Under the pieces are notes generated by a model. That model did not search any database, had not been told where the DNA came from, and was given only the letters and a program-made list of their open reading frames with translations. This document shows positions 15,887 through 24,626 of a stretch of DNA of 64,000 nucleotides, one piece after another. How positions within the stretch are numbered: position 1 is the stretch's first letter; each line of letters starts with the position of its first letter. The stretch lies in contig NZ_JAYFNG010000006.1 in NCBI RefSeq assembly GCF_034933565.1, positions 57,083-121,082 on the forward strand, given 5' to 3'. The position numbers were made by a program, and so were the translations under genes. This DNA is from Raineyella sp034933565. Its GTDB lineage: Bacteria; Actinomycetota; Actinomycetes; Propionibacteriales; Propionibacteriaceae.

Positions 15887-18145
15887 TCAGGCGCGGACGC
15901 GGCCCACGTCGTAGACGCCGGGCACCCGGCGGATCGCGTTCAGCACGTGGTCCAGGTGGGTCGGGTCGGGCGTCTCGAAGGACATTGTGATCCGGGCCGT
16001 CCGGTCGCGGTGGGTGTTGACGCTGGCCGAGGTGATCGAGATGTGCTGCTCGGCGATCGACCGGGTGACGTCGGACAGCAGGCCGTTGCGGTCGAGGGCC
16101 ATGATCTGGACGGTGACCAGGAAGGTGCTGGCGGCCGTCGGGGCCCAGGAGACCTCGACGATCCGTTCCGCCCCGTGCTCCAGCAGGTCCTGGGCGTTGC
16201 TGCAGTCGCGCCGGTGCACCGAGACGCCGGAGGCGCGGGTGATGAAGCCGATGATGTCGTCGCCCGGCACCGGGGTGCAGCAGCGGGCCAGCTTCACCCA
16301 GACGCCCTTGTCCCCGTGCACCATCACGCCGGTCTCGGTCGAGGACGGTGCGGTGCGGGGCCGGCGCAGGACGATGGAGTCCTCGCTGGTCTCCTCGGCG
16401 GCCTCCTCCGGCCCACCGGCGATCTCCACCAGCCGCTGGCAGACCGCCTGCGGGGACACCGAGCCCTCACCGACGGCCTTGTAGAGACCGTTCACATCGG
16501 CGACCCGGAAATAGGTCGCCACCTCGGTGAGGTGCTCGATGGTCAGCAGCCGCTGCATCGGCATGTCCATCCGGCGCATCTGCCGGGCCAGCGCTTCCTT
16601 GCCGCTCTCGATCGCCTCGTCGCGGCGCTCCCGGCTGAAGTACTGCCGGATCTTGGCCCGGGCCCGCGGACTGGCGACGAACTCCAGCCAGTCCCGCGAC
16701 GGCCCCGCCCCCTCGGCCTTGGAGGTGAGGATCTCCACCCGATCGCCGGTCTGCAGCTTCGACTCCAGCGGCACCAGCCGCCCGTTGACCCGGGCCCCGA
16801 TGCAGCGGTGGCCCACCTCGGTGTGCACCTGGTAGGCGAAGTCGACCGGCGTCGCGCCCTGCGGCAGGGTCAGCATGTCGCCCTTCGGGGTGTACACGAT
16901 GACCTCGTCCACGCTGATCGAGAACAGCAGATCGTCGAGGAACTCCTCGGGGTCCTCGGTCTCGCGCTGCCACTGGTTCAGCGCCCGGACCCAGTTGAGC
17001 TCGTTCGGGTCGGAGCGGTCCCCCTTGCCCTCCTTGTACTTCCAGTGCGCCGCGACGCCGTAGTCGGCCCGCCGGTGCATGTCCCAGGTGCGGATCTGGA
17101 ACTCCACCGGGGTGCCCTCGGGGCCACGTACGGTCGTGTGCAGCGACTGGTACATGTTGTACTTCGGCATCGCGATGTAGTCCTTGAACCGCCCCGGCAG
17201 GGGGTTCCACCGCGAGTGCAGGACGCCCAGCGCCCCGTAGCAGTCCTGGATGGAGTCGACGATGATCCGCAGCGCGACGAGGTCGTAGATGTCCTCGAAC
17301 GAGCGGCCGCGGACGACCATCTTCTGGTAGATCGAGTAGTAGTGCTTCGGCCGGCCGGTGACCGTGGCGCGGATCCCCGCCCGGTGCAGGTCGCCGTTGA
17401 TCAGCTCGGTGACCTGCTTGAGGAACCGCTCCCGCGACGGCGCCCGCTGGGCGACCAGGTGGACGATCTCGTCGTACAGCTTGGGCTGCATGGTGGAGAA
17501 GGCGAGGTCCTCCAGCTCCCACTTGATGGTGTTCATCCCGAGCCGGTGGGCCAGCGGCGCGTACACCTCGAGGGTCTCCGCCGCGATCCGGTTCTGCTTG
17601 TCGGGCCGCAGGAAGTGCAGCGTCCGCATGTTGTGCAGCCGGTCGGCGAGCTTGATCACCAGCACCCGGATGTCCTGGCTCATGTTGACGATCATCTTGC
17701 GCAGCGTCTCGGCCTTGGCCGAGGGGCCGTAGGTGACCTTGTCGAGCTTCGTCACCCCGTCGACGAGCAGCGCCACCGTCGGGCCGAAGTCGGCGGTGAC
17801 CTGTTCCAGGGTGTAGTCGGTGTCCTCGACGGTGTCGTGCAGCAGCCCAGCGCAGATGGTCTCCTCCGCGGCGCCCAGTTCGGCGAGGATCGTCGCGACG
17901 GCCAGCGGATGGGTGATGTACGGGTCGCCGCTCTTGCGCTTCTGGCCGGCGTGGTGCTGGGCCGCGGTGAGGTAGGCGCGCTCGACCACAGCCAGGTTGG
18001 CCCGCGGGTGACAGGCACGGATCGCCTGGAACAGCGGATCCAGGACGTTCGGCTGCTGGGGCTTGGTGCCGAGGCGCGCCAAACGCTGCCGCATCGACAG
18101 ACGCGGCGCGTCGTTCACGGCCACGGGCAACAGTTCGTCACTCAC
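15887..18145 (-). CDS. relA: Bifunctional (p)ppGpp synthetase/hydrolase (RelA/SpoT homologue)
   Basis: The 752-residue Rel protein makes and degrades (p)ppGpp. The hydrolase domain has an intact metal-binding HDTVEDT motif and LADRLHNMRT. The synthetase domain shows GRPKHYYSIYQKM and RFKDYIAMPKYNMYQSLHT. The RFKD (RxKD) signature is that of bifunctional rather than synthesis-only enzymes. TGS (VIVYTPKGDMLTLPQGATPVDFAYQVH) and C-terminal ACT domains follow. Translation starts at the GTG at 18145 behind GGGAGGAGG. Downstream order apt-rsh is common in actinobacteria. Confidence 0.96.
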   Translation of the reverse strand: MSDELLPVAVNDAPRLSMRQRLARLGTKPQQPNVLDPLFQAIRACHPRANLAVVERAYLTAAQHHAGQKRKSGDPYITHPLAVATILAELGAAEETICAGLLHDTVEDTDYTLEQVTADFGPTVALLVDGVTKLDKVTYGPSAKAETLRKMIVNMSQDIRVLVIKLADRLHNMRTLHFLRPDKQNRIAAETLEVYAPLAHRLGMNTIKWELEDLAFSTMQPKLYDEIVHLVAQRAPSRERFLKQVTELINGDLHRAGIRATVTGRPKHYYSIYQKMVVRGRSFEDIYDLVALRIIVDSIQDCYGALGVLHSRWNPLPGRFKDYIAMPKYNMYQSLHTTVRGPEGTPVEFQIRTWDMHRRADYGVAAHWKYKEGKGDRSDPNELNWVRALNQWQRETEDPEEFLDDLLFSISVDEVIVYTPKGDMLTLPQGATPVDFAYQVHTEVGHRCIGARVNGRLVPLESKLQTGDRVEILTSKAEGAGPSRDWLEFVASPRARAKIRQYFSRERRDEAIESGKEALARQMRRMDMPMQRLLTIEHLTEVATYFRVADVNGLYKAVGEGSVSPQAVCQRLVEIAGGPEEAAEETSEDSIVLRRPRTAPSSTETGVMVHGDKGVWVKLARCCTPVPGDDIIGFITRASGVSVHRRDCSNAQDLLEHGAERIVEVSWAPTAASTFLVTVQIMALDRNGLLSDVTRSIAEQHISITSASVNTHRDRTARITMSFETPDPTHLDHVLNAIRRVPGVYDVGRVRA

Positions 18146-18175
18146 GGCGGCCTCCTCCCGGAGTCACCTTGTCGG

Positions 18176-18188
18176 AGCCTAGAGTCTA
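18176..18188 (-). promoter_or_regulatory. Two overlapping -10-like boxes upstream of rsh
   Basis: On the minus strand TAGACT (18183-18188) is followed closely by TAGGCT (18176-18181), about 30 to 40 nt before the rsh GTG. Either could be the -10 box, which would give two nearby transcription starts. Confidence 0.4.
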
Positions 18189-18286
18189 GCCCTGTCGGCA
18201 ACCGCCACGCCCGTCGCGGACCAACTGCTCACGGACCGGGACACGGGCCCTGCCGACCGGGAGATCCCGCCCGGCCGCGGACCGGC

Positions 18287-18868
18287 TCACGCGTCGTCGA
18301 TGGTGACCAGGGCGGTGATCTCGGTCTCCCCCAGCCCGGCCCCGGCGAGCATCGTACGCGGGTGCAGGAAGGCCAGCTCCATCAGCACCGCGACGTGCAC
18401 CAGCTCGGCCCCGAGCCGGTGGATCAGGCCCGCGGTCGCGGCGAGGGTGCCGCCGGTGGCCAGCACGTCGTCGACCACCAGCACCCGGGAACCGGGCCGG
18501 ATCGCGTCGGTGTGGATGGTCAGCGTCTCGGTGCCGTACTCCAGGTCGTAGCTGACCTCGTACGTCTCGGCGGGCAGCTTGCCGGGCTTGCGGACCGGCA
18601 CGAAACCGGCCCCCAGGGCGATCGCCACCGGGGCGCCGACGATGAAGCCACGGGCCTCCATGCCGACCACCACGTCGATGTCGGCCGGGGCGGCCGCGAC
18701 GAGCTCGTCGATGGTGGCCCGGAAGCCGGCCGCGTCGCCGAGCAGCGGGGTGATGTCCTTGAAGCCGACGCCCTGCTGCGGGAAGTCCGGGATGTCGCGG
18801 ATCAGCGAGGCGATCAGTCGGCGCCGGTCCACGGAGGTGGTCGGCCCGGCCAGGGGGGTCGAGGTCAT
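18287..18868 (-). CDS. apt: Adenine phosphoribosyltransferase
   Basis: The 193-residue salvage enzyme joins adenine and PRPP to form AMP. The PRPP-binding loop VLVVDDVLATGGT is intact near residues 127-139, and the adenine-binding N-terminal region IRDIPDFPQQGVGFKDITPLL and MEARGFI are typical. AAGGGAAC precedes the ATG. It lies 11 bp after secF and is followed by rsh, the conserved secD-secF-apt-rsh order of many Gram-positives. Confidence 0.94.
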   Translation of the reverse strand: MTSTPLAGPTTSVDRRRLIASLIRDIPDFPQQGVGFKDITPLLGDAAGFRATIDELVAAAPADIDVVVGMEARGFIVGAPVAIALGAGFVPVRKPGKLPAETYEVSYDLEYGTETLTIHTDAIRPGSRVLVVDDVLATGGTLAATAGLIHRLGAELVHVAVLMELAFLHPRTMLAGAGLGETEITALVTIDDA

Positions 18869-18879
18869 GTCCGTTCCCT

Positions 18880-20034
18880 TCAGTGCGTCCGGCGGCGCTG
18901 GTCGCGGGTCCGGTGCTGCGGCTGGTGGCGTTCGGTCGCCGTGAGGGGGGCCGACACCTCGGCGTCGGCCTCCTCGGGCCCCTCGGTGACGTCCACGGCG
19001 ACGACCACCGGGATCTCCGGGGTGCCCGAGCCGGAGGTGTCCTCGCGGAGTCGCTCCCGCTCCTCGTGCCGGGCCAGCTTGCGGCGCCAGTCCTTCATCT
19101 CGGCGGTCCGCTCCTTCATGTCGACCAGCAGCGAGGCGGCGATGAAGATCGACGAGTAGGCGCCGGCGATCATCCCGACGAACATCGCCAGGGACAGGTC
19201 CTTGATCGGGCCGGTGCCGAGGACGAAGACCCCCGCGATCAGCAGGGCCAGTACCGGCAGGACGCCGATGATGGTGGTGTTGATCGACCGGAGCAGGACC
19301 TCGTTGAGGCTGCGGTTCGCCGCCGTCGTGTACGTCTCCCGGTGCGACGGCAGCTCGTGCACGTTCTCCCGCACCCGGTCGAAGACGACCATCGTGTCGT
19401 AGAGGGAGTAGCCGAGGATGGTCAGCAGCGCGGTGAGCGTCGCCGGGGTGACGGAGAAGCCGACCCAGGCGTACACCCCGATGGTGACCAGCAGGTCGTG
19501 CAGCACCGAGACGACCGCGGCCACCGCCATCCGCCAGTCGCGGAAGTAGATCGCGATGACCAGCCCCACCAGGACGAGGAACACCACCAGGGCGATGGTC
19601 GCCTTCTGGGTGATCTGTTTGCCCCAGGAGGCGCCGATCAGGCTGTAGGAGACCTGATCGGCGGGGACGCCGGCCCAGTGCGCCAGGGCGCCGCGGACCT
19701 CGGTCACCTCAGCGCTGGTGAGCGAGCGGGTCTGCACGTTGACCGTGTTGGTGCCGATCGTCGTCACGACGACGTCGGTCATCTCCGGCAGGCCGGTCCC
19801 GGTGACCACGCCCTGGGCGTCGGCGACGGTGGTGGCGGTCACCGCGTGCGGGACGCGGAAGTCGGACCCGCCGCGGAACTCGATGCTGAGGTTGAGCCCG
19901 CGCACCAGCAGGCCGGCGATGCAGATGGTCAGTACGACGGCGCTGATCACGTACCAGCGGCGCCGCCGGGACAGCAGGTCGAAGACGTTCTCGCCGTGGG
20001 AGAGCCGGACGAGGGCTCGGAACGGGGCAGCCAT
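18880..20034 (-). CDS. secF: Protein translocase subunit SecF
   Basis: The 384-residue membrane protein forms, with SecD, the proton-driven auxiliary complex that helps pull proteins through SecYEG. It has the first helix at about 28-46, the conserved LSIEFRGGSDFRV, a small periplasmic domain, and a five-helix C-terminal bundle including the Sec motif region LTILGYSLYDTMVVFDRVRENV. The C-terminus is a charged cytoplasmic tail of about 90 residues. Its ATG shares one base with the secD stop codon, so the two are coupled. Confidence 0.95.
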   Translation of the reverse strand: MAAPFRALVRLSHGENVFDLLSRRRRWYVISAVVLTICIAGLLVRGLNLSIEFRGGSDFRVPHAVTATTVADAQGVVTGTGLPEMTDVVVTTIGTNTVNVQTRSLTSAEVTEVRGALAHWAGVPADQVSYSLIGASWGKQITQKATIALVVFLVLVGLVIAIYFRDWRMAVAAVVSVLHDLLVTIGVYAWVGFSVTPATLTALLTILGYSLYDTMVVFDRVRENVHELPSHRETYTTAANRSLNEVLLRSINTTIIGVLPVLALLIAGVFVLGTGPIKDLSLAMFVGMIAGAYSSIFIAASLLVDMKERTAEMKDWRRKLARHEERERLREDTSGSGTPEIPVVVAVDVTEGPEEADAEVSAPLTATERHQPQHRTRDQRRRTH

Positions 20035-21713
20035 CAGGCCTCCTCAGGTGTGCCGTTGGCAGCGGAACGGTCGCGACGCCGTCGGATCGGCAACGAGTCC
20101 ACGCCGATCAGGGCCGGCTCGACCCCTGATCCGCGACGGCCCTCGCCGTAGTAGCGGGTGCGCATCAGCATTGTCATGATCGGCTTGGTGAACAGGAAGG
20201 TGATGACGATGTCGATCACCGTGGTCAGCCCCAGGATGAAGGCGAAGCCGCGGACCGCCCCGATGGACAGGATGAAGAGCACCACGGCGCTCAGCAGTTG
20301 CACGCCGTCGGAGATCAGGATCGTGCCGCGGGCCTTCACCCAGCCGGACTCCACGGAGGACCGCAGCGTCCGTCCCGATCTCACCTCGTCCTTGATGCGT
20401 TCGAAGAAGATGATGAACGAGTCGGCGGTCACCCCGATGCCGACGATCGCCCCGGCTACGCCGGGCAGGTTCAGGGCGACGCCCAGCCCCTGGCCGAGCA
20501 GCACCATCAGGCCGTACGTCAGGGCGCTGGCCAGCACGATGGTGGCCAGCACCACCCACGACAGGTTGCGGTAGACGGCGACCGCGAAGGCGGCCACCAG
20601 CACCAGGCCGAGGGCGCCGGCGATCAGCGCGCCCTGCAGCTGTTCACCGCCGAGGACCGGGGAGACGGTGTCCACCGAGTCGATGCTCAGCGACAGCGGC
20701 AGCGCCCCGTACTTCAGCACCGAGGCGAGGTTCTGCGCCGCCTCCTGGGTGAAACCGGTCGAGCCGCCGTCGATCTGGGCCCGGCCGTTCGGGATCGCCT
20801 CGTTGACCTGGGGGGCGGAGACGACCTTGCCGTCCAGGACGATGGCGAACTGCTTCGACGGCACGCCCTGCGCCAGCTGGGCGGTGGCGTCGGCGAAGAG
20901 CCTGGCCCCGGCCTGGTCGAACTCGAGGGTGACGACCCACTGCAGCTGGTTCTGCGGGATGCCTGCGCTGGCGGTGGTCACCTGGTTGCCGCTGACCACG
21001 GTCGGCCCCAGCAGGTACTTGGTGGTGCCCTCGCGGTCACAGGTCATCAGCGGCTGGTCGGCCACGTCGTTGACCGGCTGCCCGCAGCTGTAGGCCTGGA
21101 AGTTCGCGAAGTCCTGCTCCGTCGGCTGCCAGGACAGGGCCTTGTCCTGCGCGGTCCCCTGGCCGGCGACGCTCGGGTACGCCGAGGGGCTCATCGTCGG
21201 CGTCGCCGCAGCGGTCGTCGCCGGTGCGGTCGGCAGGTTGTTGCCCCGCGGCTGGGTGCTGGGGCCGGACTCGGCCTGCGGGGTCGGCGAGGCGCTCGGG
21301 GCAGCGGACGGCACCGTCACCGTCTGGCCGTAGTAGACGACGCGGAAGTTCAGCAGTGCGGTCTGGCCGACCATGTCCCGCAGTCGGTCCTGGCTGACGT
21401 TGGGGACGCTGACGGTGATCTGGTCGTTGCCCGAGGTGGTGACCTGGGATTCACCGACACCGAGGCTGTCGACACGCTGCTGGATGATCGTCCGGGCCTG
21501 TTCCAGGCTGGACTTGTCGACCTGACCGGCGCCGGAGGTGTTGGCCGCGGTCAGGGTGATCGTCGTGCCACCGCGCAGATCGAGGCCCAGCTTGGGCAGC
21601 CAGGTGTTCATCCCGGCCATGGTGCCGAAGACGGCGACGATCACCAGGATGATGACCAGGAGCGGCCGCCAGGGGTGGACCGGTTGGGCGGAGCGTACGG
21701 ACTTCGTCGCCAT
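20034..21713 (-). CDS. secD: Protein translocase subunit SecD
   Basis: The 559-residue partner of SecF starts with a membrane helix (about 15-35) followed by LGLDLRGGTTITL, the SecD signature. A Pro/Ser/Thr/Ala-rich low-complexity insert (about residues 140-195) interrupts the periplasmic P1 domain. The C-terminal bundle contains GVTADSFIIFFERIKDEVRSG and ends RYYGEG. It follows yajC by 11 bp and overlaps secF by 1 nt. The low-complexity insert is the only unusual feature. Confidence 0.95.
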   Translation of the reverse strand: MATKSVRSAQPVHPWRPLLVIILVIVAVFGTMAGMNTWLPKLGLDLRGGTTITLTAANTSGAGQVDKSSLEQARTIIQQRVDSLGVGESQVTTSGNDQITVSVPNVSQDRLRDMVGQTALLNFRVVYYGQTVTVPSAAPSASPTPQAESGPSTQPRGNNLPTAPATTAAATPTMSPSAYPSVAGQGTAQDKALSWQPTEQDFANFQAYSCGQPVNDVADQPLMTCDREGTTKYLLGPTVVSGNQVTTASAGIPQNQLQWVVTLEFDQAGARLFADATAQLAQGVPSKQFAIVLDGKVVSAPQVNEAIPNGRAQIDGGSTGFTQEAAQNLASVLKYGALPLSLSIDSVDTVSPVLGGEQLQGALIAGALGLVLVAAFAVAVYRNLSWVVLATIVLASALTYGLMVLLGQGLGVALNLPGVAGAIVGIGVTADSFIIFFERIKDEVRSGRTLRSSVESGWVKARGTILISDGVQLLSAVVLFILSIGAVRGFAFILGLTTVIDIVITFLFTKPIMTMLMRTRYYGEGRRGSGVEPALIGVDSLPIRRRRDRSAANGTPEEA

Positions 21714-21724
21714 CGCGGAGCGGC

Positions 21725-22216
21725 TCAGGCGTTCCGGGTGTCGGGGCCGGGCCGGTCCTCGTCACCCTCGGCGCGGTGCTCCTCGGCGGTGCCGGTGCTG
21801 CCCTCGGTGCCCTCGGTGCCCTCGGTGTCGGTGGCGTCCTCGGCCTGCTCGGCAGCGGTCGGCGCCTCGGTCGGGGTGCCGGCCGACGCGTCCTCGGGGG
21901 TCCCCTCGGCGTCCTCGTCCTCGGGGTAGGTGTGGAACTCGTCGCGGCTGCGCGGGGTGATCCCGGAGATCAGTCGCTTGTCGACGGTGATGACGACGCC
22001 GGGGGCGATCTCGACGCGGGCCTGGACCTCGCCCATCTCGACCAGGGTGCCGTACACGCCGATCTGGGTCTGGACCCGGGCACCAGGGGCGAGCTCCTTC
22101 ATCAGCTCGGCCTGCTTCTTCGCCTGCGTACGCCCGGGGCGCACCAGCATGAAGTAGCCGAGGGCGACGAAGAGCACGATCATCAGCAGGGTGCTCGTGG
22201 TAGAGCCGTTGAACAT
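21725..22216 (-). CDS. yajC: Preprotein translocase subunit YajC
   Basis: The 163-residue protein has one N-terminal transmembrane helix (LLMIVLFVALGYFMLVRP) and the YajC core (QKKQAEL-like KKQAELMKELAPGARVQTQIG, then ITVDKRLISGI). The last 60 residues are an acidic Glu/Thr/Gly/Ala tail with a TEGTEGTEG repeat, far longer than in E. coli. It is first in the yajC-secD-secF-apt group. Confidence 0.92.
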   Translation of the reverse strand: MFNGSTTSTLLMIVLFVALGYFMLVRPGRTQAKKQAELMKELAPGARVQTQIGVYGTLVEMGEVQARVEIAPGVVITVDKRLISGITPRSRDEFHTYPEDEDAEGTPEDASAGTPTEAPTAAEQAEDATDTEGTEGTEGSTGTAEEHRAEGDEDRPGPDTRNA

Positions 22217-22232
22217 GTGTCTCAGTTCTCCT

Positions 22233-22273
22233 GGTCGGGGATCCGGGGTGGTCGGGGTCCGGGGTGGTCGGGG
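22233..22273. repeat. GC-rich tandem repeat in the yajC leader
   Basis: On the plus strand a unit of 16-17 bp, GGTCGGGG(A)TCCGGGGT, occurs at 22233-22249 and 22250-22265, with a partial copy to 22273. It lies between the candidate yajC -10 box and the yajC ribosome-binding site, so it would be transcribed as structured leader RNA. Confidence 0.7.
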
Positions 22274-22275
22274 CG

Positions 22276-22281
22276 AGTCTA
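22276..22281 (-). promoter_or_regulatory. Candidate -10 box of yajC overlapping the ruvB stop codon
   Basis: On the minus strand TAGACT is found here, and its first three bases (22281-22279) are the TAG stop codon of ruvB. The leader to the yajC ATG would be about 55 nt. Confidence 0.4.
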
Positions 22282-23310
22282 GTCCCAGAGCGCGGGCACA
22301 CCGTTGTCCTCGCCCGGGCCCCCCAGACCCAGGTGGGCGAATGCGGCCGGCGTGGCGACCCGACCGCGCGGCGTACGCATCATGAAGCCGAGGCGGACGA
22401 GGAACGGCTCGGCCACCTCCTCGACGGTGTCGGGCTCCTCCCCCACCGCGATCGCCAGGGTGGACAGGCCCACCGGGCCACCCCCGAAACGCTCGCAGAG
22501 GGCCGACAGGACACCGCGGTCGAGGCGGTCGAGGCCCAGCTCGTCGACCTCGTAGAGGTCGAGCGCGGCCCGGGCGATCCGGCGGTCGACGATGCCGTCC
22601 CCGTGCACCTCGGCGTAGTCGCGCACCCGGCGCAGCAGCCGGTTGGCGATCCGGGGCGTGCCACGGGAGCGGCGGGCGATCTCGGTGCCGGCGTCGGCCT
22701 CCACCGGGACGTCGAGCACCCGGGCGGAGCGCTGGACGATGTGCTCCAGTGCTTCGGGGCCGTAGTACTCCAGCTGTGCGGTCATCCCGAACCGGTCGCG
22801 CAGCGGCCCGGGCAGCAGGCCCGCCCGGGTGGTGGCGCCGACCAGGGTGAAGTGCGGGATCTCGATCGGGATAGCGGTGGCCCCGGGCCCCTTGCCGACG
22901 ACGACGTCGACCCGGTAGTCCTCCATCGCCAGGTAGAGCATCTCCTCGGCCGGCTTCGACATCCGGTGGATCTCGTCGAGGAAGAAGACCTCGCCCTCGA
23001 CCAGTCCGGACAGGATCGCGGCCAGATCGCCGGCGTGCTGGATCGCCGGGCCGGAGGAGATCCGCAGCGGCACCCCCATCTCGGCGGCGATGATCAGGGC
23101 GAGGGTGGTCTTGCCCAGTCCGGGTGGCCCGGAGAGCAGGACGTGGTCGGGGGTGGTGCCGCGCTGGCGGGCGGCGGCCAGGACGAGGCCGAGCTGGGCA
23201 CTCACCCGGGGCTGGCCCTCGAAGTCCTGCAGCCGGGCCGGGCGCAACGCCGCCTCGACGGCGCTCTCCTCGGGGGACGCGTACGGGTCGATCGGTCCGC
23301 GATCGGTCAC
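22279..23310 (-). CDS. ruvB: Holliday junction branch-migration ATPase RuvB
   Basis: The 343-residue AAA+ motor drives branch migration of Holliday junctions with RuvA. Walker A is GPPGLGKTTL at about residues 60-69, Walker B is VFFLDEIHRMSK, and sensor regions are LVGATTRAGLLPGPLRDRFG and RSRGTPRIANRLLRRVRDYA. The C-terminal winged-helix domain includes FGGGPVGLSTLA. It starts with GTG at 23310, 46 bp after ruvA. Confidence 0.96.
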   Translation of the reverse strand: MTDRGPIDPYASPEESAVEAALRPARLQDFEGQPRVSAQLGLVLAAARQRGTTPDHVLLSGPPGLGKTTLALIIAAEMGVPLRISSGPAIQHAGDLAAILSGLVEGEVFFLDEIHRMSKPAEEMLYLAMEDYRVDVVVGKGPGATAIPIEIPHFTLVGATTRAGLLPGPLRDRFGMTAQLEYYGPEALEHIVQRSARVLDVPVEADAGTEIARRSRGTPRIANRLLRRVRDYAEVHGDGIVDRRIARAALDLYEVDELGLDRLDRGVLSALCERFGGGPVGLSTLAIAVGEEPDTVEEVAEPFLVRLGFMMRTPRGRVATPAAFAHLGLGGPGEDNGVPALWD

Positions 23311-23356
23311 GCCGTCACCATCTCCCCTTCGTCGCCCGCCCGCAGCGGGTGGGCCC

Positions 23357-23968
23357 TCACTTGGCCAGCGAGCGCAACGCGGCCCGCATCAACTGTGCCA
23401 CGCCGACCGACGGGTCCTCGGCGACCAGGGGCTCGACCGTGTCGCAGGCCGCCTCGGCGTCCTTGGCGGGCCAGCCCAGCCCCTGCAGGCCACTGGAGAC
23501 CTGTTCGCGCCACAACGGTCGCTCGGACCCGACCTCGACCGGGGCGCCGGGGGTCGCCTCCAGGCCGAGCCGGACGACCTTGTCCTTGAGCTCGACGAGG
23601 ATCCGCTCGGCGGACTTCTTGCCCACCCCGGGGACCTTGGTCAGCATGTGCAGGTCCTCGGCCCGGATCGCCGCGACCAGTGCGGCCGGTTCGAGCAGCG
23701 ACAGGATCGCCAGGGCGAGCTTCGGTCCGACGGAGTTGACCCCGAGCAGCATCTCGAAGGCCTCCCGCTCGACCGGGTCGACGAACCCGAACAGGGTGAA
23801 CACCTCCTGGCGCACCTGGAGGGAGGTCTCGACGTGGCCGGACTCCCCCGGGCGCAGCCCGGCCAGGGCCCGCGCGGTGCACTGCACCTCGAGCCCCAGG
23901 CCGCCGATGTCGAGGACGGCCGACGTGGGCCGGACCGCGGTCACGGTCCCGGTCAGATGGGCGATCAC
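23357..23968 (-). CDS. ruvA: Holliday junction-binding protein RuvA
   Basis: The 203-residue protein binds the Holliday junction and recruits RuvB. It has the OB-fold N-terminus (MIAHLTGTVTAVRPTSAVLD), the double helix-hairpin-helix region (LLGVNSVGPKLALAILS and LTKVPGVGKKSAERILVEL), and the C-terminal RuvB-interacting domain (GLQGLGWPAKDAEAAC). Its start overlaps the ruvC stop by 4 nt. Confidence 0.95.
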   Translation of the reverse strand: MIAHLTGTVTAVRPTSAVLDIGGLGLEVQCTARALAGLRPGESGHVETSLQVRQEVFTLFGFVDPVEREAFEMLLGVNSVGPKLALAILSLLEPAALVAAIRAEDLHMLTKVPGVGKKSAERILVELKDKVVRLGLEATPGAPVEVGSERPLWREQVSSGLQGLGWPAKDAEAACDTVEPLVAEDPSVGVAQLMRAALRSLAK

Positions 23969-24612
23969 CGCGGGGTTTCCTTCCAGGTCGAGGGGCGGCC
24001 GGACCGGTGGGCAGCGATGGCCTGCTGCCAGCGGTTGGCCGGCGCCGGCGCAGTGCCGACGGCCCCGAGGCGGTCCCCGGGAGCGTTCGCCTCAGGGTTG
24101 TTGGTGCCCAACCCGTTGGCCTCGACACCGTACGCCTCCAGACTGGTCCGCCAGACGTGGCAGACCGCCAGGGCGACGGCGTCGGCGGCATCGGCGGGAC
24201 GCGGCATCTCGGCGAGACCGAGGATCCGGGTCACCATCGTGCCGACCTGCTTCTTGTCCGCCCGGCCCGACCCGGTGACGGCCGCCTTCACCTCCGAGGG
24301 GGTGTGCAGCCGCACCGGCAGCCCGTGCCGGGCGCCGACCAGCATGGCGATGCCGGCTGCCTGGGCGGTGCCGATCACCGTCGGGCTGTTGTGCTGGGCG
24401 AAGACCTGTTCGATCGCCACCACGTCGGGGCGGTGCTCCCGCAGCTTCGCTTCGAGGTCGGCCTCGAGCCGCACCAGCCGGCGCGCCGTGTCGAGGTCGG
24501 TGGGCGTACGGAAGACCCCGACGTCGACCAGGGTGCACCGGCGGGACCGGTCGCCGTCGACGACGCCGAAGCCGCACCGGGTCAGGCCCGGGTCGATGCC
24601 GAGGACTCGCAC
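23965..24612 (-). CDS. ruvC: Crossover junction endodeoxyribonuclease RuvC
   Basis: The 215-residue resolvase cleaves Holliday junctions. The RNase H-like active site is visible as GIDPGLTRCGFGVVD (D7), AIEQVFAQHNSPTV with its glutamate, and DAADAVALAVCH with two aspartates. The C-terminal 45 residues (after about 170) extend beyond the usual length and are proline/alanine-rich. It starts at GTG 24612, 14 bp after yebC, giving the usual yebC-ruvC-ruvA-ruvB order. Confidence 0.95.
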   Translation of the reverse strand: MRVLGIDPGLTRCGFGVVDGDRSRRCTLVDVGVFRTPTDLDTARRLVRLEADLEAKLREHRPDVVAIEQVFAQHNSPTVIGTAQAAGIAMLVGARHGLPVRLHTPSEVKAAVTGSGRADKKQVGTMVTRILGLAEMPRPADAADAVALAVCHVWRTSLEAYGVEANGLGTNNPEANAPGDRLGAVGTAPAPANRWQQAIAAHRSGRPSTWKETPR

Positions 24613-24626
24613 GCTGTGGCCGGGCC

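Noticed and set aside
15947..19159. 1070-codon plus-strand open frame across rsh, apt and the start of secF
   Set aside because: It crosses three well-supported minus-strand genes and shows no domain features.
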